From NCBI GenBank assembly GCA_009773155.1, contig WOVA01000028.1:1-39921 (forward strand): a DNA stretch of 39,921 bases, read 5' to 3'. The notes beneath the pieces were generated by a model. That model searched no databases, was not told the DNA's origin, and saw only the letters and a program-made list of their open reading frames with translations. Of the stretch, positions 7,420 to 16,170 are shown in pieces. Position numbers and translations under genes: made by a program. Origin of the DNA: Elusimicrobiota bacterium. GTDB lineage: Bacteria; Elusimicrobiota; Elusimicrobia; Elusimicrobiales; UBA9959. Each line of letters begins with the position of its first letter. Position 1 is the stretch's first letter.

Positions 7420-10400
7420 ATGAACAATGAAAAAATAGCGATAGTCGGCCTCGGCATAATAGCCCCAAAGGCCCTCAACAAAGACCAGTTTTGGAACAAT
7501 GTCCTGGAGGGCAGGAACTGCCTCTCCGAGGTCCCGGCCGACCGTTGGGACTGGCGCCTCTACTACGACGCCGACCGCAAAGCCGCCGACAAGACGTATT
7601 CCAGGATAGGCGGCTTCATCGAGGGCTTCAAATTCGACCCTATCAGGTACAAGATCCCGCCGACCATAGCGGACCAGATCTCCCGCCTCCAGCAGATGAC
7701 CGTCGAGGCCGTCCGCATGGCGTTCGAGGATTCCGGCTACGATAAGAAGCCTTTCAACAATACCAGGACCGCCGCCGTCATCGGCAACGCCATGGGCGCC
7801 ATGCGCAAGGAGATCACCGACCTGCGCGTTTACAAGTTCTACAACGAGGACATCCTCCGCAAGACCGCGTCCTTCTCCTCCCTGCCCCGCGCGACGCAGG
7901 AGGCGATGATACGGGAGTTCGAGGCCGGCATCGACAACGGCATCATAAAGATCACCGAGGACACCATGCCCGGCGAACTGTCCAACGTGACGGCCGGCCG
8001 CATAGCCAACCTCTTCAACCTCAACGGCCCCAACATGACCATGGACGCGGCCTGCGCCTCCTCGATGGCCGCGCTCGATTACGCCGTCATGGGCCTGCGC
8101 GCCGGCAAGTTCGACATGGCCGTGGCCGGCGGCGCCGACGAGATGATGAGCGCGCCCGCCTATGTGAAGTTCTGCAAGATAGGCGCGCTGTCGGCCGACG
8201 GCTCCTACGCCTTCGACGCCCGGGCCAACGGCTTCGTCATGGCCGAGGCCGTGGCGGTCTATCTGCTTAAGCGCTTCTCCGACGCCGTGCGCGACGGGGA
8301 CAGGATATACGCGCTCATCAATTCCGTGGGCGCCTCTTCCGACGGCAAGGGCAAGGGCATCACGGCCCCCAACCCCAAGGGCCAGAAGCTGGCCATCGAG
8401 GCCGCCTTCGCGGGCCTCGACTACGGTCCCGGCGACGTGGACCTGGTGGAGTGCCACGGCACCGCCACCGTGGTGGGCGACGCGGCAGAGGGGGAGACGC
8501 TCAAGGAAGTGTTCGGCCCCCACCTGAAGGGCCGCAAGCTCGGCATCACCTCGGTCAAATCTCAGATAGGCCACTCCAAGGCCGCCGCCGGCGCCGTCAG
8601 CCTGGTCAAGACCGCCCTGGCGCTGCACCACAAGACGCTGCCGACCTCGATAAACTTCGAGCAGCCCAACCCGAAGATAGACTTCAACCTCTTCCGGGTC
8701 ATAACCAAACCCGAGCCGTGGAACAAGAGCGGCATACGCCGGGCCAATATCTCGTCTTTCGGCTTCGGCGGCACCAACTTCCACGTGACCATGGAAGAGT
8801 ACGCCGGCCAGAAACCGGAGACCACGGCCGTCCGGACCGCCTCCGTCGCCGCTGCTCCCATGACCGAGAACCCCAAGGCTCCGTTCTCCGCCCTGCAGGG
8901 CGAAGCCGTCACCTTCACCGGCTCGACGCCGGCCGACGTGGTGAAGAACGCCAGGGCCGGGGCCGCCGCCGTGGTCTCGAAGTGGCCGGAGAACTACCCT
9001 CTCGCCGTCTACGCCCAGCCGTCGATGGTTAACACCAGGGGCCCCTGGGGCGTCTCCATAGTCGCCAAGTCCCCTAAAGACCTCGCCGACAAGATAGAGT
9101 TCATGGCCACGAACGCCCGGGACGAGGCCTGGAGCGAGCCGCCGCTCAACTTCAAGCTCAAGGGCATCTATACTTTCAAGGCCGGCGTGAACCAGGCCAA
9201 GGTCGGCCTGCTGTTCCCCGGCCAGGGTTCCCAGTACGTCGACATGATGCGCGACCTGGCCGCCAAGTACCAGGTGGTGCAGTCCACCTTCGACGAGGCC
9301 GACGTCATACTGGAGAAGATGATCGGCGTGCGCCTGACCGAGGCCATCTGGTCGAAGCCCGGCGAATCCAGGGAAGACCTGGCTAAGCGCGAGGCCGCGA
9401 TAAAGCAGACCCAGCTCACCCAGCCTTCGATGATGACGGCCGACATAGCGATGTACCGGCTTTTCCGCGAGTTCGGCATAAAGCCCGACATGGCCATAGG
9501 CCATTCGCTCGGCGAATACGCCGCCGCCACCGCGGCCGGCATCTTCAGCTTCGAGAACGGCCTGCGCGCCGTCACCAACCGGGCCAAGGAGATGGCCAGC
9601 GTCAAGGTCGCGGACCCGGGCAAGATGGCCTCGGTGGCGCTTGGCTGCGACAAGGTGGACGCGGAGCTCAAGAAGATAAAGGGCTACGTTATCTGCGCCA
9701 ACAAGAACTGCCCGCTGCAGACCGTCATCGCCGGCGAGGCGAAGTCAGTCGAGCACGCCGTGCAGCACTTCAAGGATATGGGCGTCGAGGCCGGCGAGAT
9801 ACCGGTCAGCCACGCCTTCCACTCCGAGATAATCAAGTCGGCCATGGGCCCGTACCGCAGGTTCCTCGAGAGCATACCGATAAAGCCCGCCGACATGAAG
9901 ATCCTCTCCAACGTGACCGCCGACTTCTTCCCGACGGACACCCAGGGCATCTACGACATGCTGATCAAGCAGATGACCAGCCCGGTCGAGTTCATCAAGC
10001 AGCTCGAGCGCATGTACGACGAGGGAGTGCGCACGTTCATCGAGTGCGGCCCCAAGCGCGTGCTCAGCGCCTTCGCCACTGCCACGCTAAAGGGCCGGCC
10101 CGATATCACGGTGCTGGCGTCCAACCATCCCAAGCGCGGCGGCATCACCGAGCTCAACGACCTGCTGGCCAACATGACGGCCCTCGGCATCCCGGTCAAC
10201 TGGGACGGCAAGGCCCCGCGGCAGGGCGGGACCTTCTTCAATCCCTATTACCAGGGCTGGGCGCTGCAGACATCAGGAGGGGACACCATGCGGCATGGTG
10301 TCCCAGTTCCGCTCCCCTCGTCGGCGCTGCCGGCCGACAAGGCCTCCTTCGCCGAGAAGTACGGCTTCAACTTCAACCCGATAGCCATCTCCGGCGTGGC

Positions 10401-12375
10401 GGGCGGTTCGCCCGGCACGAAGGACGACTTTTTCAGGGAACGCAGCCTCGACGAGATACTCGAGGGCCGCAACATGATCGAGCCCATACCGCAGGCCTGG
10501 CGCGAGCAGCAGGTGGACAAGAACATACTGCGCGTGGTGAAGGCGGCCGACGGTTCCGGCAGCATAGAGCGGATAAATTCCTCCGACCAGGCCATAAAAC
10601 TCTCCGCGCGCAAGGGGACCTTCGACCTGCAGAAGGACTTCGGCGTGCCGCCGACCATAGCCAAGGCCATGGGCTCGGTTTTCAGCATGGCGCTGGCCGC
10701 CGGCGTGCTGGCGCTCAAGGACGCGGGTCTGCCGCTGATCCATTACTACAAGCGCACCACCACGGGCGGCTGGCTGCCCGAGAAATGGGCGCTCCCCGAG
10801 CCGGTGGCCTCCGAGACCGGCGTGATCTTCGCCTCCGCCTTCCCCGTGACCGAACAGATGATAGAGGAGATCACCGGCTACTTCAACTCCAGGTACGGCG
10901 GCGCTTCGGCTGACAGGATGTGGGACGTCTACGACAACCTGGTCGGCCGCCTGAGCGATCCCAAGGACAAGCGCGAGATCCGCGAGTGGATGCGGAAGAA
11001 TTTCCCGGCCGGCGCGCCCGCGGGTTCGCCCGAGGCCTACTCGTTCAGCCAGAACTTCCTGCTGAAAGTGATACCGATAGGCGACAGCCAGTTCGCGCAG
11101 TGGGTCGGCGCCAAGGGCCCGGCCGTGCACATGAGCGCCGCCTGCGCCTCCACGACCCAGGGCGTGCACATCGCCGAGGCGTGGATACGCGCGGGAAAGT
11201 GCAAGCGCGTGGTGGTAGTGGCCGCCGACGACATCACCAACGAGACCGTGCAGCAGTGGACGATGCCGGGCTTCCTGGCCTCGGGTACCGCCACCATCAA
11301 GGAGAACATCGCCGAGGCGGCCCTGCCCTTCGACCGCAGGCGCCACGGCCTGATAGTGGGCTCCGCCGCCGTCTCGCTGGTCATCGAGGACGAGACGCTG
11401 GTGCGCGCCCGCGGCATGAAGCCGCTGGCCCGCCTGCTGCTGACCGAGAGCGCCAACAGCGCCTTCCACGTCACGCGCCTGGACACCGAACATGTCGCCT
11501 CCGTCATGGAGGGCTTCGTCTCCAAGCTGGAGCGCATCTACGGCCTGAACCGCGCCGAGATGGCGCCGAAGACCGTCTTCATCTCGCACGAGACCTACAC
11601 CCCCGCCAGGGGCGGCAGCGCCTCGGCCGAGGTCAAAGCGCTGCGCCGGGCCTTCGGTCCCGCCGCCGACCAGGTGGTAGTCAGCAACGTTAAAGGCTTC
11701 ACCGGCCACACGATGGGCGCCTCGCTGGAGGACGCCGTCGCCGTGCGCGCGCTGAACACCGGCATCATCCCGCCGATAGCCAACTATAAGGAACCTGACC
11801 CGGAACTGGCCGGCATCAACCTCTCCAGAGGCGGCAAATACGACCTGAAGTACGCGCTGCGCTTCGCGGCCGGCTTCGGCTCGCATATGGGCATGTCCTT
11901 CATAGAGAACACCTATACCGCCGGCGAATCCCGCTTCGAGAACGAGAACACCTATAAGGCCTGGCTGGAAGCCGTCTCCGGCGACCCGCAGCCCGAGCTG
12001 GAAGTGGTGCTCAACACTCTCAGGATCAAGGACCGCAAGACCGCCGGCAAAGGCGAGCCGCTCGCCCAGCGCGAGCCCGTAGGCGTGGCTTCGGCCGCGG
12101 CTCCCGCCGTTCACGCGGCGGCGCCCGCCGTCAGACCGGCGACCGGCGCCCGCCGCGGCGCCCGCGACACACGCCGCGCCGATGCCAGCCGCCGGACTCG
12201 GCGAGGAGTCGGTGAAAGCCGAGATCCTCGACATGATAACCGACAAGACCGGCTATCCCAGGGATATGATCGAGCTAGACCTCGACATGGAAGCCGATCT
12301 CGGCATCGATACCGTCAAGCAGGCCGAGCTCTTCGCCGCCATGCGCGAGCATTACAACATACCGCGCAGGGATAA
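7420..12375 (+). CDS. PfaA-like lipid/polyketide synthase, KS-AT-KS part
   Basis: This is a multidomain iterative synthase of the PUFA/secondary-lipid type. The chosen start is ATG 7420, with GGAGG about 12 bases upstream. KS1 (residues 1-460) has Cys212 in AACASS, His346 in CHGTAT and His385 in QIGHSKAAAG. The AT (about 590-900) has FPGQGSQY, Ser696 in GHSLGEY and His801. A second KS-like domain (about 985-1510) has Cys1242 in AACAST, His1390 in SHETYT instead of HGTGT, and His1430 in FTGHTMGAS. A repeat-encoded GDTMRHGVPV insert lies at about 954-963 in the AT-KS2 linker. From about base 12140 the frame is wrong: the last ~75 residues are an out-of-frame reading of the first ACP. The functional polypeptide probably continues into the next two segments by frameshift, or the sequence has an indel. 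Confidence 0.85.
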   Translation: MNNEKIAIVGLGIIAPKALNKDQFWNNVLEGRNCLSEVPADRWDWRLYYDADRKAADKTYSRIGGFIEGFKFDPIRYKIPPTIADQISRLQQMTVEAVRMAFEDSGYDKKPFNNTRTAAVIGNAMGAMRKEITDLRVYKFYNEDILRKTASFSSLPRATQEAMIREFEAGIDNGIIKITEDTMPGELSNVTAGRIANLFNLNGPNMTMDAACASSMAALDYAVMGLRAGKFDMAVAGGADEMMSAPAYVKFCKIGALSADGSYAFDARANGFVMAEAVAVYLLKRFSDAVRDGDRIYALINSVGASSDGKGKGITAPNPKGQKLAIEAAFAGLDYGPGDVDLVECHGTATVVGDAAEGETLKEVFGPHLKGRKLGITSVKSQIGHSKAAAGAVSLVKTALALHHKTLPTSINFEQPNPKIDFNLFRVITKPEPWNKSGIRRANISSFGFGGTNFHVTMEEYAGQKPETTAVRTASVAAAPMTENPKAPFSALQGEAVTFTGSTPADVVKNARAGAAAVVSKWPENYPLAVYAQPSMVNTRGPWGVSIVAKSPKDLADKIEFMATNARDEAWSEPPLNFKLKGIYTFKAGVNQAKVGLLFPGQGSQYVDMMRDLAAKYQVVQSTFDEADVILEKMIGVRLTEAIWSKPGESREDLAKREAAIKQTQLTQPSMMTADIAMYRLFREFGIKPDMAIGHSLGEYAAATAAGIFSFENGLRAVTNRAKEMASVKVADPGKMASVALGCDKVDAELKKIKGYVICANKNCPLQTVIAGEAKSVEHAVQHFKDMGVEAGEIPVSHAFHSEIIKSAMGPYRRFLESIPIKPADMKILSNVTADFFPTDTQGIYDMLIKQMTSPVEFIKQLERMYDEGVRTFIECGPKRVLSAFATATLKGRPDITVLASNHPKRGGITELNDLLANMTALGIPVNWDGKAPRQGGTFFNPYYQGWALQTSGGDTMRHGVPVPLPSSALPADKASFAEKYGFNFNPIAISGVAGGSPGTKDDFFRERSLDEILEGRNMIEPIPQAWREQQVDKNILRVVKAADGSGSIERINSSDQAIKLSARKGTFDLQKDFGVPPTIAKAMGSVFSMALAAGVLALKDAGLPLIHYYKRTTTGGWLPEKWALPEPVASETGVIFASAFPVTEQMIEEITGYFNSRYGGASADRMWDVYDNLVGRLSDPKDKREIREWMRKNFPAGAPAGSPEAYSFSQNFLLKVIPIGDSQFAQWVGAKGPAVHMSAACASTTQGVHIAEAWIRAGKCKRVVVVAADDITNETVQQWTMPGFLASGTATIKENIAEAALPFDRRRHGLIVGSAAVSLVIEDETLVRARGMKPLARLLLTESANSAFHVTRLDTEHVASVMEGFVSKLERIYGLNRAEMAPKTVFISHETYTPARGGSASAEVKALRRAFGPAADQVVVSNVKGFTGHTMGASLEDAVAVRALNTGIIPPIANYKEPDPELAGINLSRGGKYDLKYALRFAAGFGSHMGMSFIENTYTAGESRFENENTYKAWLEAVSGDPQPELEVVLNTLRIKDRKTAGKGEPLAQREPVGVASAAAPAVHAAAPAVRPATGARRGARDTRRADASRRTRRGVGESRDPRHDNRQDRLSQGYDRARPRHGSRSRHRYRQAGRALRRHARALQHTAQG
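10264..10314 (+). repeat. Family A in-frame palindromic repeat, copy 1
   Basis: The core is a perfect interrupted palindrome, GGGACACCATGC at 10280-10291 and GCATGGTGTCCC at 10293-10304 with one central base. It is read in frame as GDTMRHGVPV in the linker between the AT and second KS domains. The outer flanks are more diverged than in copies 2-4, suggesting an older insertion. Confidence 0.85.
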
Positions 12376-12583
12376 TGTCTCGCTCAAGGACTACCCCACC
12401 ATCCGCCACTGCATCAAGTTCGTCCTCGACGAGAAAGGCGGCTCCGCGGCGCCGGCGCCCGCCGCTCAGCCCGCATCGGCGGGGGACACCATGCAGCAGG
12501 GTGTCCCAGTACCATCTGCTCCTGCGCAGGCCGCCGCTCAGCCCGCTCCCGCCGCCGGCGGCGTAGACGAAGGATCTCGGTGA
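12182..12583 (+). CDS. First acyl carrier protein domain of the synthase, in shifted frame
   Basis: This segment encodes a complete ACP domain (helix ESVKAEILDMITDKTGYP, then DLGIDTVKQAEL and LKDYPTIRHCIKFVL) in frame 2, while both flanks are in frame 1. The frame-2 reading extends left of the nominal ATG as a Pro/Ala linker to about base 12140, so this is a domain of the synthase and not a free gene. No Shine-Dalgarno sequence precedes the ATG. The TGA stop overlaps a GTG that opens the next frame. Matching the junction to the first copy, GGATCTCGGTG holds two extra bases (TC) relative to the expected GGATCGGTG. The upstream shift equals one extra base. The phosphopantetheine site is Thr (GIDT), not the usual Ser. 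Confidence 0.7.
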   Translation: MPAAGLGEESVKAEILDMITDKTGYPRDMIELDLDMEADLGIDTVKQAELFAAMREHYNIPRRDNVSLKDYPTIRHCIKFVLDEKGGSAAPAPAAQPASAGDTMQQGVPVPSAPAQAAAQPAPAAGGVDEGSR

Positions 12584-12838
12584 AAACCGCCATCCTTAAC
12601 ATGATAGCCGACAAGACCGGCTATCCCAGGGATATGCTCGAGCTAGATCTCGACATGGAAGCCGACCTCGGCATCGATACCGTCAAGCAGGCCGAGCTCT
12701 TCGCCGCCATGCGCGATAATTACGATATACCGCGCCGCGACAACCTCTCGCTCAAGGACTACCCCACCATCCGCCACTGCATCAAGTTCGTCCTCGACGA
12801 GAAAGGCGGCTCCGCAGCGCCGGCGCCCGCCGCTCAGC
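12212..12838 (+). repeat. Tandem duplication of the ACP-coding unit
   Basis: Bases 12212-12470 are repeated at 12580-12838 with an offset of 368 bases and only scattered substitutions, by eye over 90 percent identity. An offset of 368 is not a multiple of three, which fits the frame difference between the two ACPs. High identity suggests recent duplication or gene conversion, and also marks a place where assemblies can go wrong. Confidence 0.85.
12467..12517 (+). repeat. Family A in-frame palindromic repeat, copy 2
   Basis: The core is GGGACACCATGC (12483-12494), one base, then GCAGGGTGTCCC (12496-12507), with one arm mismatch. The downstream flank AGTACCATCT matches copy 4. It is read in frame with the first ACP as GDTMQQGVPV, within the Pro/Ala linker that follows that ACP. 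The equivalent linker after the second ACP lacks it. Confidence 0.85.
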
Positions 12839-15408
12839 CAGTGCCGGTTCAGCAGGCCCCCGCATCAGCGGTGGCATCCCCCGCTCCCCAGCAGGAGTTG
12901 CCTTTCGACGAGGAGCCCTCGACGGAATACCCCAAGCGCCATATCCGCCATATCCCGGTGATAACCCCGGCCCCCGTGGAGCAGGAGATAATAAGGAAAT
13001 ACTCCTCCTCCCGACCCGTGCTGATCATGGCCTCGGACCTGGCGCTGGCCAAGGCCTACCGCGCCGAGCTGTCCAAGCACCGGATCGACTCCCATATCTT
13101 CATCTCGGAGAAGACCCGGCTGAAGGATTCGCAGGCGCTGGACTGGGCCGATACCGCCGCCGTCGACAAAGCGCTGCAGGACTTCGCCGCGGCCCATCCC
13201 GACACGCAGGGCCTGGTCTACCTGCTGGGCTGCGCCGAGAAGAAGTTCGCGCCCGCCTCCACCGACGCCTACGCGGACTACAACCGCTTCGCGGTGCCGC
13301 TGTTCCTGGCCGCCAAGCATCTCTTCAAACCGCTCAGCGCCGTGGAACCGGGCCTCTCCACCTTCCTGACCGTGGTAACGCGGCTGGACGGCGGCTTCGG
13401 CTACCGGACCGACCAGGTCTACGACCCTATATACGGCGCCATACACGGAGTGGCCCTCTGCCTGCGCAAGGAGCTGGAGAAAACCACCGTGAAGATCATT
13501 GACTTCGCGGCCGGCTCCCCGACGGAGGCGCTGGTGCAGAAGACGTTCTACGAGCTGCTCTACGGCGACAAGCGGCTGGCCATAGGCTACGACGGCGCCA
13601 GGCGCAGCACCATGCTGGCCAAGCCCGAGCTGCTGGACTATTCCCGCGAGCGCACCCCTCTCAAGGGCAAGAAAGTCATAGTCACCGGCGGCGGGCGCGG
13701 CCTCGGCTCGCTGTTCGCCAAGATCCTGGCCAGGCGCTGGAAACCCGAGCTGATACTGATGGACATCATCGAGCTCGGCGCCGGTATAGAGCGCTTCGCG
13801 GCGATGACCGAGGACCAGCTCAAGACCTATAAGAACTCCGAGCTCTGGGCCGAGGTGAAGAAGAAGCACGCCAAGCCCACGCCGGCGCTGCTCGAGCGGG
13901 AATTCACCGCGCTCAGGGACGCGGCGGAGCTCTACCGGACCATGCAGCGGATAAAGGCCGCTGGTTCCAAAGTCTCCTATATCAAGTGCGACCTCAACGA
14001 CCCGGCGGCCTTTAAAGCGGCCGTGGCAGGACTCAAGGCCGCTCACGGCCAGGTGGACGGCCTGGTCCACTTCGCCGGGCTGGAGCGCTCCAAGCTGGTC
14101 TCCGACAAGGCGCTGGAGGAGTTCCAGCTCATCTACAAGGTCAAGGCGCATAGCGCCATGAACTTCCTCAAGTCCGGCCTCGTAAAAGAGAAGGGCTTCT
14201 GGGTGATGATCTCGTCGATAGCCGGCAAGTTCGGCAACCTCGGCCAGAGCGATTACGCCGCGGCCTCCGACTACATCGCCAAGATGTGCGTCTCGCTCTC
14301 CAATAAGGGCGTGCGCGCGCTCAGCGTGGACATGACGGCCTACGCGCTCATCGGCATGGGCGCGCGGCCCGGCGTGGAGGCCTTCCTGAAGTCGCAGGAG
14401 CTGGACTTCCTCTACCCCGAAGAGGGCATGAACGCCGTCGCCGACGAGCTGGCCTACGGCCAGCGGCCGGAGATAGTGCTCAGCGGCAGCCTGGGCAAAC
14501 TGGACTGGGACAGGCAGCTCACCTTCGTCCCCGGCTTTCCCGGGACCTCGCCGTCGTCCTGGCATTTCGCCGAGAAGGTTAAGGCCAATGTGAAGGGCGT
14601 CGAGTTCGCCGCGGAGAAGGAATACTCGATGGAGAAGGACCCCTACCTGACCGATCACTCCATAAACGGCACGCCGTACGTGCCGGGCGTGATGGGGCTG
14701 GAGACCTTCGCCGAATGCGCCGCCGAGTTCTCAGGGCGGGTGCCGTCCTCGCTGGAGGACGTGCGCTTCCAGGTGCCGATAAAGCTGCTGCGCAACAAGC
14801 CCGTCACCGGCCTCATCAACGCCAGGCCGGAAGGCCCGCGCACGGCCATGACCATCTCGACGGAGTTCACCGGGCCCAAGGGCGTCAAGCTGGGCCAGGC
14901 CAGGACCCATTTCAGCGCCAGGGCTTCCTACGAGACGCATAAGCAGTGGGAGGGGGAAGAAAAACCCTCAATACCCAAGGTGAAGAAGTACAAGGTCACG
15001 GCCGAGACCATCTACAAGACCTACTTCCATGGCCCCAGCTTCCGCGTACTCGATGGCATACTGGAACTGGAGAAGGACGGCACGCTGGCCGTCTTCCGCC
15101 GGCCGCAGGCCCCTCTGTTCAAGGGCGAGCGGCCGAAGCTGATCTTCCACCCGCTGGTCGTCGAGGCCGCCTTCCAGGCCTGCGGCTACCGCGACATATA
15201 CTTCGAGAGGAAGATGACTCTGCCCGACTCGGTCGGCCGCGTGACGGTCTACCCGCACGAGAACGAGCCGGACATACTCTACCTCAAGACGGTGTACAAG
15301 GGCCGCGACGGAGAGGGGCGCAGCATATACGACGCCTTCGCCTTCGACGAAGCGCATAACCTGTTCGCGGAAGTGCGGGACTACCTGATGATCCCGACGC
15401 AGATATAG
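12580..15408 (+). CDS. PfaA-like synthase, ACP-KR-DH part
   Basis: This is the C-terminal part of the synthase. The frame opens at GTG 12580, which overlaps the TGA of the preceding segment. Residues 1-85 are a second ACP, again with Thr in DLGIDTVKQ. A Pro/Ala linker follows, then a region (120-360) typical of the structural half of ketoreductases. The NAD(P)-binding KR starts at VIVTGGGRGLG (about 368), with Tyr559 in SDYAAAS. The last 260 residues are a polyketide-type hot-dog dehydratase: His693 in DHSINGTPYVPG (HxxxGxxxxP), HGPSF, and HPLVVEAAFQ in the second half. KR and DH would convert 3-ketoacyl to enoyl intermediates. No enoyl reductase (PfaD) is in the window, so full saturation needs a partner elsewhere. 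Confidence 0.85.
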   Translation: MKTAILNMIADKTGYPRDMLELDLDMEADLGIDTVKQAELFAAMRDNYDIPRRDNLSLKDYPTIRHCIKFVLDEKGGSAAPAPAAQPVPVQQAPASAVASPAPQQELPFDEEPSTEYPKRHIRHIPVITPAPVEQEIIRKYSSSRPVLIMASDLALAKAYRAELSKHRIDSHIFISEKTRLKDSQALDWADTAAVDKALQDFAAAHPDTQGLVYLLGCAEKKFAPASTDAYADYNRFAVPLFLAAKHLFKPLSAVEPGLSTFLTVVTRLDGGFGYRTDQVYDPIYGAIHGVALCLRKELEKTTVKIIDFAAGSPTEALVQKTFYELLYGDKRLAIGYDGARRSTMLAKPELLDYSRERTPLKGKKVIVTGGGRGLGSLFAKILARRWKPELILMDIIELGAGIERFAAMTEDQLKTYKNSELWAEVKKKHAKPTPALLEREFTALRDAAELYRTMQRIKAAGSKVSYIKCDLNDPAAFKAAVAGLKAAHGQVDGLVHFAGLERSKLVSDKALEEFQLIYKVKAHSAMNFLKSGLVKEKGFWVMISSIAGKFGNLGQSDYAAASDYIAKMCVSLSNKGVRALSVDMTAYALIGMGARPGVEAFLKSQELDFLYPEEGMNAVADELAYGQRPEIVLSGSLGKLDWDRQLTFVPGFPGTSPSSWHFAEKVKANVKGVEFAAEKEYSMEKDPYLTDHSINGTPYVPGVMGLETFAECAAEFSGRVPSSLEDVRFQVPIKLLRNKPVTGLINARPEGPRTAMTISTEFTGPKGVKLGQARTHFSARASYETHKQWEGEEKPSIPKVKKYKVTAETIYKTYFHGPSFRVLDGILELEKDGTLAVFRRPQAPLFKGERPKLIFHPLVVEAAFQACGYRDIYFERKMTLPDSVGRVTVYPHENEPDILYLKTVYKGRDGEGRSIYDAFAFDEAHNLFAEVRDYLMIPTQI

Positions 15409-15413
15409 CCGCG

Positions 15414-16118
15414 ATGGGCGCGAGGGCAGTATTCGCCGCCGCCGACGGAGAAGGCTTCTCCGCGGCGGCGGCTCGTTTCCGGGCCGGCCCCTGCTCCGTG
15501 GTCCTCGTAAAGGACCTCTCGGCCCCTTCACCCGCCCCATTCCTGTCCCCTGTCGAGCAGGCCGCCTGTGACGCGCTTAAAATACCCAAGAGAAAGGCCG
15601 AATGGCTCGGCGGCAGACTGGCGGCCAAGCTGGCCGGCGCCGGGGCTTTTTTTCCGGAAGTCCCGCTCAGGGAAATAGAGGTGCGCCGCGAACTTACCGG
15701 CAGCCCCTTCCTGGCATGCCGGGGGGAAAGGAGCCACGTCTCCATAAGCCATTCCGCCGGGGTCTGCGGCGCGGCCGCCGGCCCGGATTTCCTGGGCCTC
15801 GACATAGAGGAAACCGCCCCCAGGCACCCGGGCTGGTACCGTGACTATTTCAGTCCCGCCGAGCGGGAAGGGAAGGACGAGGCGGCTATGACCGGCCTCT
15901 GGGCCGCCAAGGAGGCGCTGTTCAAGGCCCTGGGCCTGGGGCTCTCCTGCGACACGCTGGACGCCGACCTCTCCGGCCCGGAACCCGTCCTCAGGGGCAA
16001 GGCGCTGGCCCGCTGGGATGAACTCGGCCGCCCGGCTTTCGTCCTGGAGAGCTTCCACCCCGCTCCCGGGCTGGAAGGCCGCGTAGTATTTGCCAAAGAA
16101 CGTTCAAATAAGAGATAA
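15414..16118 (+). CDS. Sfp-type 4'-phosphopantetheinyl transferase
   Basis: This 234-residue protein is a Sfp-family transferase that loads phosphopantetheine from CoA onto carrier domains. Motifs in order are RRELTGSPFL (about 91-100), SISHS (110-114), LGLDIEE (127-133, Mg ligands Asp130 and Glu132) and WAAKEALFKALG (163-174, catalytic Glu-Lys). It starts five bases after the synthase stop, so it is co-translated and almost certainly serves the adjacent ACPs. That makes their Thr-for-Ser site noteworthy. The length matches the Sfp group (about 220-240) rather than the short AcpS group. Confidence 0.9.
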   Translation: MGARAVFAAADGEGFSAAAARFRAGPCSVVLVKDLSAPSPAPFLSPVEQAACDALKIPKRKAEWLGGRLAAKLAGAGAFFPEVPLREIEVRRELTGSPFLACRGERSHVSISHSAGVCGAAAGPDFLGLDIEETAPRHPGWYRDYFSPAEREGKDEAAMTGLWAAKEALFKALGLGLSCDTLDADLSGPEPVLRGKALARWDELGRPAFVLESFHPAPGLEGRVVFAKERSNKR

Positions 16119-16170
16119 TATATATTCCTTTTAAGGGTCCAGGCCGGTCCGCCGGCCCGCACGGAGGATT

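Noticed and set aside
7339-9504. 721-codon minus-strand open frame
   Set aside because: It lies opposite the KS-AT coding region with no recognisable motif, and reflects codon-position GC bias of the real gene.
10273-12246. 657-codon minus-strand open frame
   Set aside because: It is antisense to the second KS domain, with composition-driven openness and no domain.
12865-14658. 597-codon minus-strand open frame
   Set aside because: It is antisense to the KR region and has no motif or start signal.
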